A stretch of DNA of 64,000 nucleotides from Triops longicaudatus (GCA_022885665.1 JAGQDJ010000608.1:930001-994000), one strand, 5' to 3'; counted from the stretch's first letter, positions 1 to 13,429 are shown. Notes: generated by a model not told the origin, from the letters alone. Program-made: numbers and translations.

Positions 1-1854
1 GAGAGCGCGAGAGACGGCTAAGGTTATTTCTGGTCACCTCACCGATATTCCTGTTCATACGTGCGATCTATTGAGAGAAGGGGCTCCTTATCCGCCCGAG
101 CCGCCCATTTCACGCTGGCGCCCGGAATACCATGTAAAACTGTTGCTTTAAAACCCTTTCTGGCCCTTTGTTTGTAGCTCTTTGTAAGAGTGCCTGCGCT
201 TTTTATTAGCAGTTTTACGAAGACGGAGCTCGTATAGAAGCAGCTTACCGTAAGTACTTCCACCGAGCTGATGTAGCGCAGGAGAAGGACAGCTACGAAG
301 TTATTGTCTGTCACGCCAACGTTATTCGCTATTTCGTCTGCCGGTACGCGTCTTTCCTTTTTTTTCTAGCGAATTACGCAAACACGTCTGAAGTATAAAT
401 CTAACCTCTTTTTTTTTTTTGTTTTTTTTTTTTTTTGGGGGGGGGGGGCTGTTGATTCGCATTCTTTTTGTCGAAATTCAGAGCATTGCAGCTGCCGCCA
501 GAAGCGTGGCTTCGGATGTCCTTGTACAATGGAAGCATTACTGTGCTCGCAATACGACCCAGTGGCCGCGTTGTTTTGCGTACGTTAGGGGATGCTGGAC
601 ACATGCCAGCCGATAAATTGACCACCACTTGACCTCCGATGTGGCTGTAAACTTGAAAAAGAGGCTGCAAGTCTGTACCAACTGTTGGAGGAAACCTAAA
701 CGCGAAACCCCATTGTCAACGGAGGGAATAATGATGTTTTATGGATGTCCTTGTAAAATGTTGTACTGTGTGGGGTCGAACGCGAAAAATAAACTTGACA
801 TGTTTGACAAATGTTGTTTTTGCTTTCTGGGCACTTGGATTTTTATGCAAAACCGACATCATTAAGCACGACGGGAAAGCGGAGAGGAAAGCGAGGCAGC
901 ATTTTTGACAGACAGAAAAACAAGGACAAATTGGAGAAACCTAAAGCACACCAGTGTCGAAAAGCTGATTAAATTGGATAATGAAGGTGCTAAAACGAGG
1001 ACAGAAGAGACACTGGTGCCAAATGGTAAATTGTCCGACGCCACTGTTTTTCTATAAGGTGACTGACAGTGAATGTGACAGCATGGTGTTTCGTACGATT
1101 TACTTCACACTGAAAGCTTTGAACCTGTTTACGAAAAAAAGTAGTTATAATTAGAGCGCTGAGAGGAGGTAGGGACTCCCCTCCCTAGTATAATGACACA
1201 TCTGTTGGGTTTATAACCCATTGCATGGATGCTCGCCATATAGTCTAACTTCTAACCAGGCCTCCATCTGCCTCTCATGTTTTCCAAAATTGGTAGTCCA
1301 ATTCATGCGAAATGTTAAGAGACGCGTGCTAAAAAAATGCCTAGTTTTGGCCTACTCAGCTGGTTTAAGTTACACCCAGATGAACACGCGACAAAACGAG
1401 ATGATCACGTTGTAGTTAGGGGATTTGGGCAAAAAGCGTGCGCGAACCGTGAAAATCTAGAAAAATGGTAGTCCATTGTCGATGCTTAAAGATAGACTAG
1501 GCAGGGTAGATGGAAGTAATTTTGCGTTGTAAAGCAAGGATTGCGTATACATAGCTTCGCTAGGAAGAAACCCTTGTCTTGCCAGCAGGCGTTGAGATCT
1601 ACCAGATTGTACAACGTGCGAGTTGCTTTTTCAAAGTGTGAATCGCCCCAATCGAGGGGCACTGAAGAGGAAGCTGGAGCGAAAACCCTAAAAATACATT
1701 TCAGGCTTTCCCGGAAGATGTGGAAGAAACAGGAACGTGGTCCAAACTAACTTTTGAGAGAGACATCGGCTCCAACCTTACAGTTCTCTGAAGAACCTTG
1801 TCTTGCAGTGATTGTTGGACTTCGACCGTTTTCGAACCAAGAACTGTCACAGAA
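1..1854. other. Non-coding stretch before troponin C
   Basis: I see no recognisable gene. Open frames here are short and lack convincing ATG starts, splice sites or familiar motifs. The notable landmark is a T run running into a G run near 409-448. The last few hundred bases must hold the troponin C promoter and 5' UTR, but no clear TATA box stands out. Confidence 0.5.
409..448 (+). repeat. T-run/G-run twin homopolymer
   Basis: About 27 T with one G interruption at 421 is followed directly by 12 G (437-448). It is one of five tracts in the window with the same T-then-G order. Confidence 0.9.
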
Positions 1855-2550
1855 ATGGCTTCCAATGCAACGATTGACGACTTGGACAAGGAGCAAGTTC
1901 AAAGTAAAATTAAAACTACTCATTAACGATTTTTCGAAAATTATTTAACATTTTTTCCCCTTTTTTGTCAAACTTTCATAAATTACAGTGCTCCGAAAAG
2001 TCTTCGACACGTTCGATCGTGAGAAGACTGGCAGCATCTCCACATCCATGGTAAGGACCATCTTCACCATGTTGGGCCACAAGGTGGACGAAACCTTGTT
2101 GAAGGAAATTATCGATGAAGTCGATGCTGATGGTAGGCATGCTTATATGGCAAGGGATGACTCGTATGTAATGAAAATTTTTCAGGTTCCGGTGAATTGG
2201 AGTTCACTGAGTTCGTAACCTTGGCTGCCCGCTTCTTGATTGAAGAAGATGCTGAGGAAATGCAAAACGAGTTGAAGGAAGCTTTCCGTTTGTATGACAA
2301 GGAAGGCAACGGTTACATTACCACCGCAACCTTGAGGGAAATTTTGCACGAATTGGACGACAAACTTACCCCTGATGACCTCGATGGCATTATTGCTGAA
2401 ATTGACGAGGACGGTTCTGGTACCATTGACTTCGACGGTATGCCACTTTTCGATTCACGAGCGTTCATTTTCGCTACAAAGGAGGATTTTTAATAATCTT
2501 GCATTTCTGTGTTCTTTTCAGAATTCATGGAAATGATGACCGGAGAATAA
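1855..2550 (+). CDS. TnC: Troponin C (arthropod type)
   Basis: Ca2+ sensor of the thin filament: it binds troponin I and releases actin inhibition when Ca2+ enters the muscle cell. Four coding exons, 1855-1903, 1989-2132, 2186-2437 and 2522-2550, give 157 residues, close to the usual arthropod length (about 150-160). Four EF hands are visible. Loop 1 (residues 26-37) ends in Met and loop 3 (102-113) ends in Thr, so neither has the position-12 acid. Loop 2 (62-73, DADGSGELEFTE) and loop 4 (138-149, DEDGSGTIDFDE) are canonical. That pattern, two working sites (II and IV), is the arthropod troponin C arrangement. The protein ends FMEMMTGE. The ATG follows AGAA and opens the acidic N-terminal helix. 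An AATAAA lies about 200 bases after the stop. It could instead be a close paralogue within the TnC family, since arthropods carry several. Confidence 0.95.
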
Positions 2551-4054
2551 GCCTCCTTTACCGAAATTCCTGACGTTTGACACCTACCTTTGATTATTCT
2601 TCACGTTTCCCTTTTTTGTCCCTAAAATTTGGCTCATCTGCCCCTGGTGCCAATGAAGTGTGTGTTGGTTCACCTGGTTGTTAACAATTGAGTGATGTGA
2701 GTTTTAACCATATCAACCATTCAAAATTATTTCCTTTAAATCTTTTCTCCGATCTCAATAAAAAGAGCGCTGTTTCAATATGTAGGCTTCCTACGTTTTT
2801 TTATGTTTTTGGAGTAATGAGCCATTTAAAAGTTGTTTCGAAATGAATTACTTTACCTGTGTTGTAATATAAAAGAAGGATGTTTATTTACAAAAAGATC
2901 GCAGCTGCGTTAATTATTACGTAGATTGAAACAGTGCGTCGCTTGGAGTTTCGAAAAACTTCCGCGGGAGGAAAGTCCCTTTTGTTCTCGTCAATTAACA
3001 AGTCACGCAAGTATAAGGGTACAAAAACATTCGTTTATGTCACTCAATTTAAAGAAGATACTCATAACGTAAGCAGCTTGTAAACCTCTCACTTGCCATC
3101 TCATAAACTCAAATTCATTAAGGTACGTTAGACGAAGCTTGTTATTCAAGCGAAAATCATTGTTAGATGCAGTGCAACGTCCTTAAGTCACCCGTTCACT
3201 TTCTTTCACCTTTTCTCTCTTTTCGATCGACCTGGGACCAATTTCTTCCCCTTTTTGCTTGTGGGTATTTTTGATCAGGAAACCCGAGTATGTAAACCTG
3301 TGCACCGTAGATTTCTGTCAAGTCTCTCTGACCCAGTGCTATACCAGACGTAGTTCTTTTTACAGTAGCGCGAACCCGGTCTTTTTTTCTCATTATGCAA
3401 CAGGAAGCTGTGTTGTGAGGAAAACAGCGTAACAAACAAACCGAGATCGTGTGCGAAATAGTGTCGAATTAAATTTTGTAAACAGTGGACAAAACTCAAG
3501 GTAAAAGTGCAAGGGACTTTCCGTTCCCTTCAAGGTTTTACGTTTTGTTCATATTCCCACGTTTACTATGTTGTTCAAATTTTAAAAGAGCATTCCGCAT
3601 GAGAATTCGGTGACCTTGCCAACCAGCGAACGCAGAAGGTGCTGCTAATCCATTGTATTTATGTGTAACCAGCCCAAGCCTTTGAGGCGATTGTATCCAA
3701 TCTGTTGAAACTGAAAGTTGTTACAATGAGTTGGAGCATCTGGTTCAGTCCGTGCTGGCAGACTGGAGCAACGAGGTCACGGTCACTTTTTCCTTACAGA
3801 GCACACTACTTCTCGTGCCACCTCGGGGATTCTTTTAGTCATTTTGAATCCGTCGAACTTCGCGGCTTCAGCTGTGTGCGAAACCGCGAAGATACGAAGC
3901 GACCCACGCTCAACGTTGCTAATGTGACTTTGTTCCTATTAACAGGAATCTGAGGTGAATTTCCCGGGCTGTGAAAGTTCGAGCTCTACAGATCCGTAAA
4001 CAAGCTCAAAAACCCAACGCACGCCAGTGTGAGAACAAAAAAAGCGAGAACAAT
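2551..4054. other. Intergenic, troponin C to PLA2
   Basis: The troponin C 3' UTR fills the first 200 bases. The rest shows no supported coding sequence. Short open frames near 3200-3500 and 3700-3950 have no recognisable motif, though part of 3700-4054 could be 5' UTR of the phospholipase gene. Confidence 0.5.
2757..2762 (+). terminator. Poly(A) signal of troponin C
   Basis: AATAAA 207 bases after the troponin C stop codon, in an AT-rich 3' UTR. Confidence 0.75.
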
Positions 4055-5555
4055 ATGGTTTTCCTACCTCGTCATACCTGTGGATCTGTTCGGCGTAACG
4101 TGTGGTTGTTTTTTGTTTCTGCAGTTGCGCTGTTGTTGACTATAGCCGTTGACGCTTCTCGATACGATGACGTTCTGTACACGAACCATCGGAGTAAACG
4201 GGCGGTGTATCTGTCTACCAATGGAACACACCCTTGCCAGGTTTATGGCCATATCGAGGACATTAGCACGTTGGTGCAAAAAGCGTCAACTGTTAGAAGA
4301 GTACACGACAATGAACTGCAAAATTTGATTAACAAATGCCACGGACATGTGTTATCTCGCGGTAAACGTGACTCTGGCAATCGTTTGGATTTCATTTATC
4401 CAGGTAAGGCAATTACTTTATTTGACTTGTGTCATGACCCTCTAGGCCGACGACCTCCACTACGGCTTAAGTTAACCCGAACCTTCCCAATTCACCCTAC
4501 CTTTGTCAAGTCACGAACAAGGTCAAAGGTCAACGGAAGCTTGAAACCACATGACAGCTTAGTAAATCGAATTTATTTAATTATTATAAGCGCTGTTATT
4601 AAATATTCTCTTGGCTGTGCTTTTCGGATTATGACTTTCACTCTTATTTGGCAATTCGCTCAGTTTTGGATTACATATCGTCTATAAGAAATTAGTTCTA
4701 AATTTTGTTAGTTTTATAAAGTGTGCAATTGGTTTAATTACATTCACTAAACGTGTCACACTTTGCGCAGGTACGAAATGGTGCGGTCCTGGGAACATTG
4801 CTACGAGTTACGATGATTTAGGCCTTTACGCTGATACGGATCGGTGCTGTCGTGAGCACGACCTCTGCCCCGACTGGATTTTACCTGGCGAGTGTAAATA
4901 CGGTCTTTGCAATACGTCACCTTTCACCAGGTATTCGAGCTTTCTACTCGTTTCAACACCTCGGCTGCTGCACATGCTCGAGAAACCTAAGACGATAACG
5001 CGACAACTTTCTTTTTCAACGTATTTGGCAGATCTCACTGCAACTGTGACGAGAATTTTCGTCAGTGCCTGACCAGTGTAAACACGCCAGCTAGTAATGC
5101 GGTCGGTGTCGCATTTTTCAACGTGGGGAACATCATTTGTTTCCGGAATGACTATCCCATCATCGGTTGTAACCGTTATATGGGGTAAGTAAACACGAGC
5201 TTGTTGGTACACGTTTGCATTTTTCTTCGCTTACGGTGAGCAATGCTTTATGGGAGATTCCTTTTTTGTGTTTTTCATCTGGGCCTGTAGCAAACGACGA
5301 AAGCGACAAGTTCAGTGCACTCCTGCGGCACAGCTTTGGCGCTTTGTATCACCAGCTGAGTACCGAGCCCCGGGGAAAGTCGAAGGAAGATCCACGGGTA
5401 GGGGCATGGACAGCTTGGGTATTCCCTCACGATCAACCGGGGTCATGTCCTCCTTGCATGACTTGATAGATACCGTAGGAGACGTAAGCACGGTGGTGCG
5501 TTCGGTGGCCAAGGCGGCTATTGATACTTATCGATGGGAGCAAAGAGCTGCTTAA
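4055..5555 (+). CDS. Secreted group III phospholipase A2
   Basis: Ca2+-dependent lipase that hydrolyses the sn-2 ester of phospholipids; it belongs to the group III (bee-venom/PLA2G3) family. Exons 4055-4403, 4771-4930, 5032-5184 and 5291-5555 give 308 residues. A hydrophobic segment at residues 17-33 serves as signal peptide. Two basic processing sites follow: RSKR (46-49) and RGKR (102-105). The second lies just before the catalytic domain, so a propeptide is likely. The Ca2+ loop WCGPGN (120-125) and the active-site CCREHD (His146-Asp147) are present, followed by the family's Cys-rich pattern (CNCDENFRQC). The last exon starts with a very basic KRRKRQ and then QC..AAQLW, resembling the Cys/Trp end of bee PLA2, with a roughly 70-residue extension beyond it. 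It lies tail-to-tail with the MFS transporter. It may be digestive, immune, reproductive or venom-related; the sequence does not decide. Confidence 0.9.
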
Positions 5556-5972
5556 AAACGGGAGCAAACACAAACTAGCTGTGATAATGGTTCATCAGGA
5601 GAAACGGAACTACAAACAATTGCCAATTTGTAGGATTTTTGGGAGATGCGCAGAATATCGGTTCAACACATCGTTGCCGACGAAGTGGCAGTATTTTAAT
5701 ACTGTTTACCAGGCTGTGTCGAGAAACATAAAATTATCTGAAGTTACTGGATAACTAGAGCCAGAATGTATAAGCGAGACTGATGCATTAATAACGATAT
5801 ATGATTGTATTCACAATATAAAGGCAAGCCCCAAAAACACTATATTCAAACATTTAACTTGTGTAGATCCTATTTTCTCAAAAACCAACGCCATAAAAAC
5901 TGTTTAATACTAAGCTCACTTGCGTTTTTCTTATTTTCTTATAACAAAAACTTAACAATGAAAGACGAAGTT
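5556..5972. other. Short convergent intergenic gap
   Basis: 417 bases between the PLA2 stop and the MFS stop. It is AT-rich and must hold both 3' ends. No exact AATAAA was seen on either strand close to the stops, and no gene is visible. Confidence 0.5.
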
Positions 5973-8221
5973 TTAACCGGAGAAACCGGAAAACGTTTCG
6001 GAACGACCTCGGGACTTTTTTCTGCGTAAGCGCGGTATAGGAATCGAAACGGATTTGGCGAATAAGGATTCTGCAGGCGAAGATGGCTGAGTGACAGAAA
6101 CTTGGGAGAAATCACCACTCTCGACTAAAGAGTATTCAAATCTCGCGCTATCCATGGGCGCTGTTGCTTCTGATGCTAAAGATGCGACCAATTCTGGATG
6201 GGTTTTAATATCCTCTTCGGCAATTTTCCTTTTGTGGATACGTTTCTTAATACAATACACTACGGCCATTAGTACCTGAAAGTGGAAATTCGTATGTAAT
6301 TGGACTTTTAGTCGCATTTTGCTCGAAATTAGGTTGATTGCAATTCCAGCATAACGATACTTACAACTGCCAACTGCAAGATGAAGACTATCAGGGCTGT
6401 CAATTGGAAACCAATATAATCGACCAAGATACCAGTACCTGCTCGGGACACGAAACGTCCAGCACCGGATAAAGAAGACCAGAGACCTGCAATCAGGCCG
6501 TGTGTACCAGGATCATCTGGGTACCCTGCGTGTCTGATGAACCGACCGTAAGGTTGAATGTTTAGTTAGGCACCAATAATTCGATACATGTTAATAATAC
6601 TTACACGGCCTCACGCAAGGCATCGACAACTCCAGCGACTTGTTGGCCGCCAAAAGCCACTCCGCTGATACCGAGGGCAATGCCTACTATGGCTAAGTTC
6701 TCCGGGATGGGAACGTAAGGAAAAGGGCCCAATAAAAATAACGACAAGGCTCCGAGTAATGTTGAGGAAATTATGTACGGTTTCACCGAGCCTTTCCTGT
6801 CGCACAAAATTCCCCATATAGGTGACGCTATGCTGTTCGTTCCGTCTTTTAGACCGAAAAACAGCCCCACGTAAAACGGGGTTAAGTCAAACTATAATGA
6901 AGATTCTGATTTGAATAAATGGGTTCCTTACAGACAAATGATTTTACCTTGCGGAGGACTTTGGGTTCCAAGTTGATCGACAAGAAGCCGTTGGATATCG
7001 TTGAAACGATGAACGTGAAAAATGAAATCCATATAGCAGGGACGCACATAATACGAAGAACAGACTTCGACTTCTTATTAGGGTTTTCTTTATCGTACTG
7101 GGAGACTATAATGAAACAATAGAGATGATTGTAGTGAGGTTCATAAAACGTTTCCATGGCTTATTACTGTCATAATCTGGAAGAAAGGGGTAGCTAATAA
7201 AGGCCATCGCTGTTTGAATGCACCCCATAACAATAAAAGGAGTCTTAAAACCGCCCCATTCGTACAACGCTCCGCCAATAATTGGTCCGGCTAACTGGGC
7301 AACGTTCATCATAGTGCGTGTTAAAGACTACAATAAAACATACATAATTATCTAAGATGTTTTAATTTTCACATTTTCGCCCGCTTCGGAGGCGGCAATT
7401 TTAAACTTACAAAAATCTTCGCTACGGAATCCGGAAATTCGACCGCAGTGTAAGTAAAAGTAGATGTAACCGTACCAGCGTTACCAGCCGCATGGATCAT
7501 ACGTATGGCAATGGAAATTCCTATAAAGGCCATTCCCGGCGGGAAATACTCTAAAAACCTACAAGACACGTGAATAAATTACACTACTGCATTATCAACG
7601 GGTTTTGAGCTAGTTTACCCGGACAGAATCGTGCAAACGCCACCAATAAAAATCCCCGACACGAACGCAAATCGAACTCCAATCACTTTTAGCTACAACC
7701 AGGAACATTATTTCCGTGAGATTTCTGGCCATTGGCAAAACTGATTCAAAAACATACATTTTTTCCGATGATAGGGGTGACCAGAAAGGAGACCAGACAA
7801 TTGGTACCAATCACAAACCCGTAGATGGAGGCTGTGGCGCCTTTGTCTTCGGCCTGAAATTAACAATTACGAATTTTATTCTGAAAAAATGAAATGAGTT
7901 GGAACTTACGATTTTTGGGTAGAAAGGTGGGAAGAGACATATTGCGAAGGAACACGTTAACGTAGCCACCGACAACACCGTTAATAAAAGCCACTGCCGG
8001 GCCGTAAAACGCTGGCTTGCCTGTGAAGGGTCGGATTCAGCAGAGTCATTGGGAGATGGATTGATTTTATCCGTCTCAGCCTCTTCGTCCAGCCGATCAT
8101 ACACATTCGGTTTGTTATGGCTAAACATGGCATTGGATTGTGACTCCCGTTCTGAATCTTTTCGCAAGGCAGTCCGATCCCAAGTGGTTTCATTTGTTTG
8201 CCACGAGGAATCCTGTACCAT
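5973..8221 (-). CDS. MFS transporter, SLC18B1-like
   Basis: Twelve-helix major facilitator of the SLC18B1 (vesicular polyamine transporter-like) group. Nine exons read on the minus strand: 8221-7910, 7853-7758, 7692-7619, 7558-7411, 7327-7168, 7105-6948, 6891-6605, 6533-6365 and 6275-5973, about 568 residues. The cytosolic N-terminus is polar and acidic, and TM1 begins after RFTARQW. Family signatures include AEDKGATASIYGFVIGTN (TM2 region), FLVTPIIGKN, GFLEYFPPG, AGPIIGGALYEWGGF (TM5-6 region), and GLIAGLWSSLSGAGRFV in the C-terminal half. The cytosolic tail is about 80 residues, ending in a basic RLRRKKSRGR. The first Met is uncertain: the frame stays open upstream to an acceptor-like TTCTAG at about 8257, so a 5' exon may add residues. 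Substrate is inferred from family only; polyamines or monoamines are possible. Confidence 0.88.
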
Positions 8222-8256
8222 AGACTCGGTGGCACTGCGCAATTCACCATCTTGAC

Positions 8257-9914
8257 CTAGAACGTCAGCATATGAAGGGCATCTTTACTCATATGCAGCT
8301 AGGAGCTAAAAGAACCTATCACGAAACGTTTCGGCGACGACCTTCATTGTTGCTTCTCAGAAGGGCTATACTACAGAGGGACATGCAAATAGATTTTACT
8401 GCCCTGGTCAAAAGGTCGCGCGCGAAGCCTGCCCTCGAGATGCTAACTAGGCAATACCCCAATACCCATTTATAAATAGAAGGCTAATTCAAACGGATGG
8501 TGGGAAAAGCGGAATAAGGTAATCTCTCCCGGAATGAGTATGAGCACATTGTTCCGGGAAGTAGCATGACCAAGAAAATTTCGATAAACAATGAAGACAT
8601 TATGTGTACTTATTTCTAAGAGACTGGACGCCGATCCGGTAGTTGTCGAAGGGCAAGGAGGTTTTTGCACTGCGTTACTAGTAGTCGAAGATGTCGGTAC
8701 GTTTGCATCCCCAGTTGGCATTCCGAGTTCGACGAGCGAAAGGTTTCCCTTTTATGAGAACAAACAGAAAATATAAAACGCAGGGCTTTCCCACACACGG
8801 AAGAAATACAGCGTAGAAACGAATCCAATTCCAAAGGTTATAAGAACACTCGAGGTTTAAGAAGTGGTCGCAAAATAGGTATCGGTATTGATAAAGATGT
8901 TTTGTAAGTCAACACATCGCGCTAGTAGGGTAAAATGGGCGTGGGACTTGTATGAATTTCGCACTTAGACTGCATGCGGTTTCTGTACAGAAGGCGCACG
9001 TTCTCCGTTTCCCAGCGTTTACTCGACGTCAACAGAAGTTGCGAATACTTTGAGGTAGAAAAATGTCCAGAGGACAGCAAAAGGTGTACTGCAGCACGTG
9101 GCTTGAAATCTTTTTTTTTCTTTTTTTTTTTCACCCATAGAGCGATTGTTACTTCTTTCGTTTTCCTCTGTTGCCTGTGACGAGAGACGAACTCGTAGTG
9201 TAGGCTCGTAGTGCTATACCACGCACTCACCGTCATAACACTCAAGTTATTTCCCAGTAGGAGGAATTTCCTTCAGCGAAGAATCACTATGCAAAAAGTG
9301 TCAATATTTTAACAGATATGGCAGCAAAAGTTATTTTTCGAATTTCCGATTTCAGCCGAAGAAGCTGTCGCGGAAATTTCGCACAGTTGTCCACCTAAAT
9401 CCCAATACGAAATAATAGCATGTCAACGGCCGATTGCGATTTTTTTTGTTAGAAAAACATTATATTTTTTTACTGTGAGAAACAAAAAATGAGAAAGAGA
9501 AATTTACATATCAATTCTTGTTTACGCCTTTAACTTTAACGCTTGTTCTGGTAAAATTCTCAAGGAGTTGGTAGGTCTTACGTTTACGTACATTTAAAAC
9601 ATAAACTGAGGCAATGTAACCTGTAGTGAGTATTAATAATTTGAACGCCTTTACAAAAATATCGTGTAAGCTTTTTACAATATAATGTTTCGGTGCTACT
9701 CCACAATTTGTAATTTGTCACATTTGTTATCGCTCAATCAGCCTACCCATACATGTTTCATGAGGGCACGCATGTTTCGGTTATTTGAAATTCGCGGGCT
9801 TTGGCGAATTACATTTGTCGTAATGAGGGCGTTGTTGACTGGTAAATAGACGAAACTTACCACGTGTGTTGAGAAATGCGTAGTCCGTTTGGTATTCATC
9901 TATTCTAGAAAGAA
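8257..9914. other. Divergent intergenic region, MFS to RBM19
   Basis: 1.66 kb between two divergent genes. It should hold both promoters and probably the 5' UTR exon of the transporter. A T-rich run lies near 9110-9131. Short open frames (minus strand 8470-8834 and 8922-9245) show no family motif and I do not call them genes. Confidence 0.5.
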
Positions 9915-12900
9915 ATGACACGCTTAATCGTGAAAAACTTGCCTGACTCGGTAGAATAGTTTTAATTTTCATATTAGAAACAAAAGCTAATGAACGAACT
10001 TTGTACAGTCGAACAGAGAAAAGTTGCTGCAAACTTTCAGCCAGAAAGGATTGGTGACAGATTTGCAGCTGAAATATACTAAAGAAGGAAAATTCCGTCA
10101 TTTTGCCTTTCTGGGCTATAAAACCGAGGAAGAAGCCGAAGCTGCATTGAAATACTTTCACAACACTTATGTTGGCTCTTGCAAGATTAGCGTTGAAAAA
10201 TGTGTTCGACTAGGTATTTCGACCATTGTTTTGTATCATATGTGTAAATAAATCTTTTTATTACGTATTAGGTGAAAGTGTGAGCATAAAAAATAAGAAA
10301 AAAGGGATTGTCCCAGCTGCCATTGCCAAACCGGAAAAATCGGAAGCTAAAGAAACGGAAGATAGTAAATTAGCCGAATTTTTAGAAGTCCATGGTCAAA
10401 AGAAAGGTGGCCCGGCTTTATGGGGTAATGATACTACCGTGACAGCTGAAGTGGACGGTAAATCTGTGAAAAAGACTCAAGATGCTCCAGCTAACAGCTC
10501 CAAAGAAAATGAAAACGACGAAGAAGACGACGAAGAAGCCCCGGCGGGTCCGAATGCTCCGGCTAACGCACCCATTTCAGACATGGAGGTAGATTTTTCA
10601 CATTTGAACTTCCTTAAGATTATTATAATTGAAATTTTTGTTCCAGTATCTCAAACAAAAAGTCGTTAAAGCTGAAACCAATTCCAAAGTCGAAAAACCA
10701 CCTAAACCGAAAAAAGAGTTCCATACAGTGAAAATTACCGGTTTGACGGCCAAAGCCCGCAAGAAAGAAATCAAACAGTTCTTAGCTCCCTTAAAACCAA
10801 AATCTATACGTATAGCAATGCGAGTTTTGGGTGTTGCGTACGTCGGTTTTGCAACGCTGAAAGAGCGCAACGTGGCGCTTAACAAAGATCGGACGTTCTT
10901 CGAGGGCAAACGCATTAGTGTCCGTCCGTATGAAAAGAAAGCAAAAGAAACGACCAGTGAAGATACCTTACCACCCGCGTGGCGTCAGCAAGCTGAAATT
11001 GCCAAAAATGTAGACGCTATACCGGAAACAGGCCGAGTTTTTGTGAGAAATTTACCCTATGACGTTACCGAGGAAGAATTGCAAAAAACATTTGAACAAT
11101 ATGGTAACAATGAACTCTAAGCTTTAGTTCCCCTTTTTTTTCTTGCCTGATTTTATGTAATTAGTTTTTTATTAATATAATTTATGTTATATTTATCTCG
11201 CGTGACAATACTTGCTACTTCATCACTTATGTTTCCTAGATTTAGACACGGTAGTTCATTTTTATCTTATAAGAAAATGATCCAGTTCGTGAGTTTTTCG
11301 CAATTTTAGATTCGTCTCTCATAAGTGTATTTTATATCTTCCTACATTTATTATGTCCTACATAAATTATTTTAAAAATTTTTCGGTTCTTTTAATACGG
11401 TCCCATACGTTATTGTAGGTCCCGTTACGGAAGTTATTGTCCCAGTAGACAAGTTTACGCGTAAAGGCAAAGGTTTTGCTTTGGTAACGTTTATGTTGCC
11501 TGAACATGCCGCTGCGGCCTATGCTGCCCTCGACGGATCTGTGTTCCAAGGCCGAATGTTGCACTTGTTACCTGCTAAGGAGAAACCTGAGCCCGTTGCC
11601 GATACCGAGGAAGAAGGTAATAAAATCAACTGGTGGTGAATTGGTAATGAATTCTGATGACCGTAATAGGTTCAAGCTACAAGAAGAAAAAAGCCCAAGA
11701 ACAGAAAGCTGCAGCCGGTGTCGCGCTTAGTTGGAATACTTTATTTTTGGGCGCTAATGCTGTAGCTGATGTAGTCGCGCAAACCTATGGTACCACCAAG
11801 GCGGACGTTTTGACCGAGGGTCAAGGCCAGACTAGTTTGGCCGTCCGGATGGCGTTGGGTGAAACACAAGTTGTGGCGCAAACGCGTTCGTTTCTGGAAG
11901 AAAACGGCGTCGACTTGAAAGCATTTACCAACCAACAGAGCGGCAAAATCGAACGGTCTAAAACCGTTTTGTTAGTTAAAAATCTGCCTGCAGGCACCGA
12001 TCCTAATGAACTACGGCAGCTGTTCGAAAAGCACGGAGTGCTAGGAAGGGTTCTCTTACCCCCTTCAGGAGTAACGGCCGTAATTGAATTCTTAGAGCCC
12101 GCCGAAGCACGAATGGCGTTCCGGAGTTTAGCCTACACAAAGTTCCACCACGTGCCACTTTATTTAGAATGGGCACCTGTAAACGCACTTATTGGCCCAG
12201 CGAAACCCAGTGCACCGGGCGCAGTTAACAGTAAATCAAAGGCAGAACCTGAAGAAGAGGTCAATCCCGAAGAATTGTTGAGCGAAGAAAATGCTACGTT
12301 GTTCGTTAAAAACCTTAACTGGAGTACAACAGACGAGGACTTCCGCAAGGTAAAAAATAAGAAAATCTAAAAAATGAGTACTAAAAAAATAAATGTTAGA
12401 GAATAGCTAAAGAATATCACTTATTATTATATATTTTTCAAAATTATAATAAAGTTCGTGAATTTAATAGAAAAAAATAACCTAGTATACAAAGATTTAA
12501 TAATTAAAGACAAACGTCTTTGAAGAGAAAACTTACAAGTTGATCACAATGTATTAATGCGTGTCTTTTTGCTCTTTCTAGCTTTTCGAGAAGTGTGGAC
12601 CTTTGGTGAGTGCAGCGATATCGCGCAAGTTGAAAGACAAAGAATTGGTATCTTTGGGGTACGGTTTTGTGCAGTATCAGAGAAAGAAGGATGCACTTGA
12701 AGCATTAAAAACGTTGCAGTTTACAGAGCTGGACGGTCATAAACTCGAATTGAAAGCTTCCAACCGGCAGAAAAAGTAAAGGCGTCCTGTTGTTGATAAC
12801 GTTCTTCACTAATGCTATATTTTGTCTTAAAAATAGGGAAACAGAAAGCGTTCGCAAGAAGCCAGCTAATGCACCGATTTCTAGCAAACTTTGTGTACGG

Positions 12901-13429
12901 AATGTTCCTTTCCAAGCATCTCAGAAGGAAGTGCAAGATTTGTTTAAGTAAGGAAGTCGAGGTTTAGTTATTTTAACAGTTTGATGTAAATTTTGGACAT
13001 TTAGGACGTTCGGAGAACTCAAAAGCGTTCGATTGCCAAAGAAAGTGGGTGGCACGGGTACACACAGAGGTTTCGCATTCGTTGAGTTTGTAACAAAAGA
13101 AGACGCCAAGGTAAGGTTCTAATACGTTTAAGCTAAAATCCTCGTAAATAAAGAATTTTTTAATATTAGCGTGCGTTTGACGCGTTGAGTGCCAGCACCC
13201 ATTTGTACGGACGTCGTTTAGTGCTTGAATGGGCCGCAGCCGAGGAAAGCGTGGAAGATATTAGGAAACGAACAGCTATGAATTTTTTTGAGGGTAAGCT
13301 GTCAAACATCTAACAAGTTTTACTGTACAGATTTCCGGTTTTACATTAATATGGTCGTCTTATGCAGGACCGAGTGCGAAGAAGAAGAAAACGGACATTT
13401 TTGGTGACGTGAATGAAGAAGAAGCTTAA
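9915..13429 (+). CDS. RBM19: RNA-binding protein 19 (Mrd1 orthologue)
   Basis: Nucleolar multi-RRM factor (yeast Mrd1) needed for 18S rRNA processing in the small-subunit processome. Eleven exons: 9915-9950, 10009-10213, 10272-10588, 10647-11103, 11419-11616, 11670-12349, 12582-12775, 12837-12947, 13005-13110, 13170-13293 and 13368-13429, giving 829 residues (human 960). Six RRMs are visible: RRM1 from MTRLIVKNLPDS (1-80), RRM2 about 205-285, RRM3 from GRVFVRNLPYD (about 324-398), RRM4 from KTVLLVKNLPAG (about 500-570), RRM5 from ATLFVKNLNWSTT (about 613-690), and RRM6 with KLCVRNVPF and THRGFAFVEF (about 710-790). The acidic/basic linker after RRM1, the SDMEYLKQKVV motif and WNTLFLGANAVAD match RBM19 closely. 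The shorter length comes from shorter linkers. It lies 99 bases tail-to-tail from UQCR10, so the 3' UTRs probably overlap. Confidence 0.96.
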
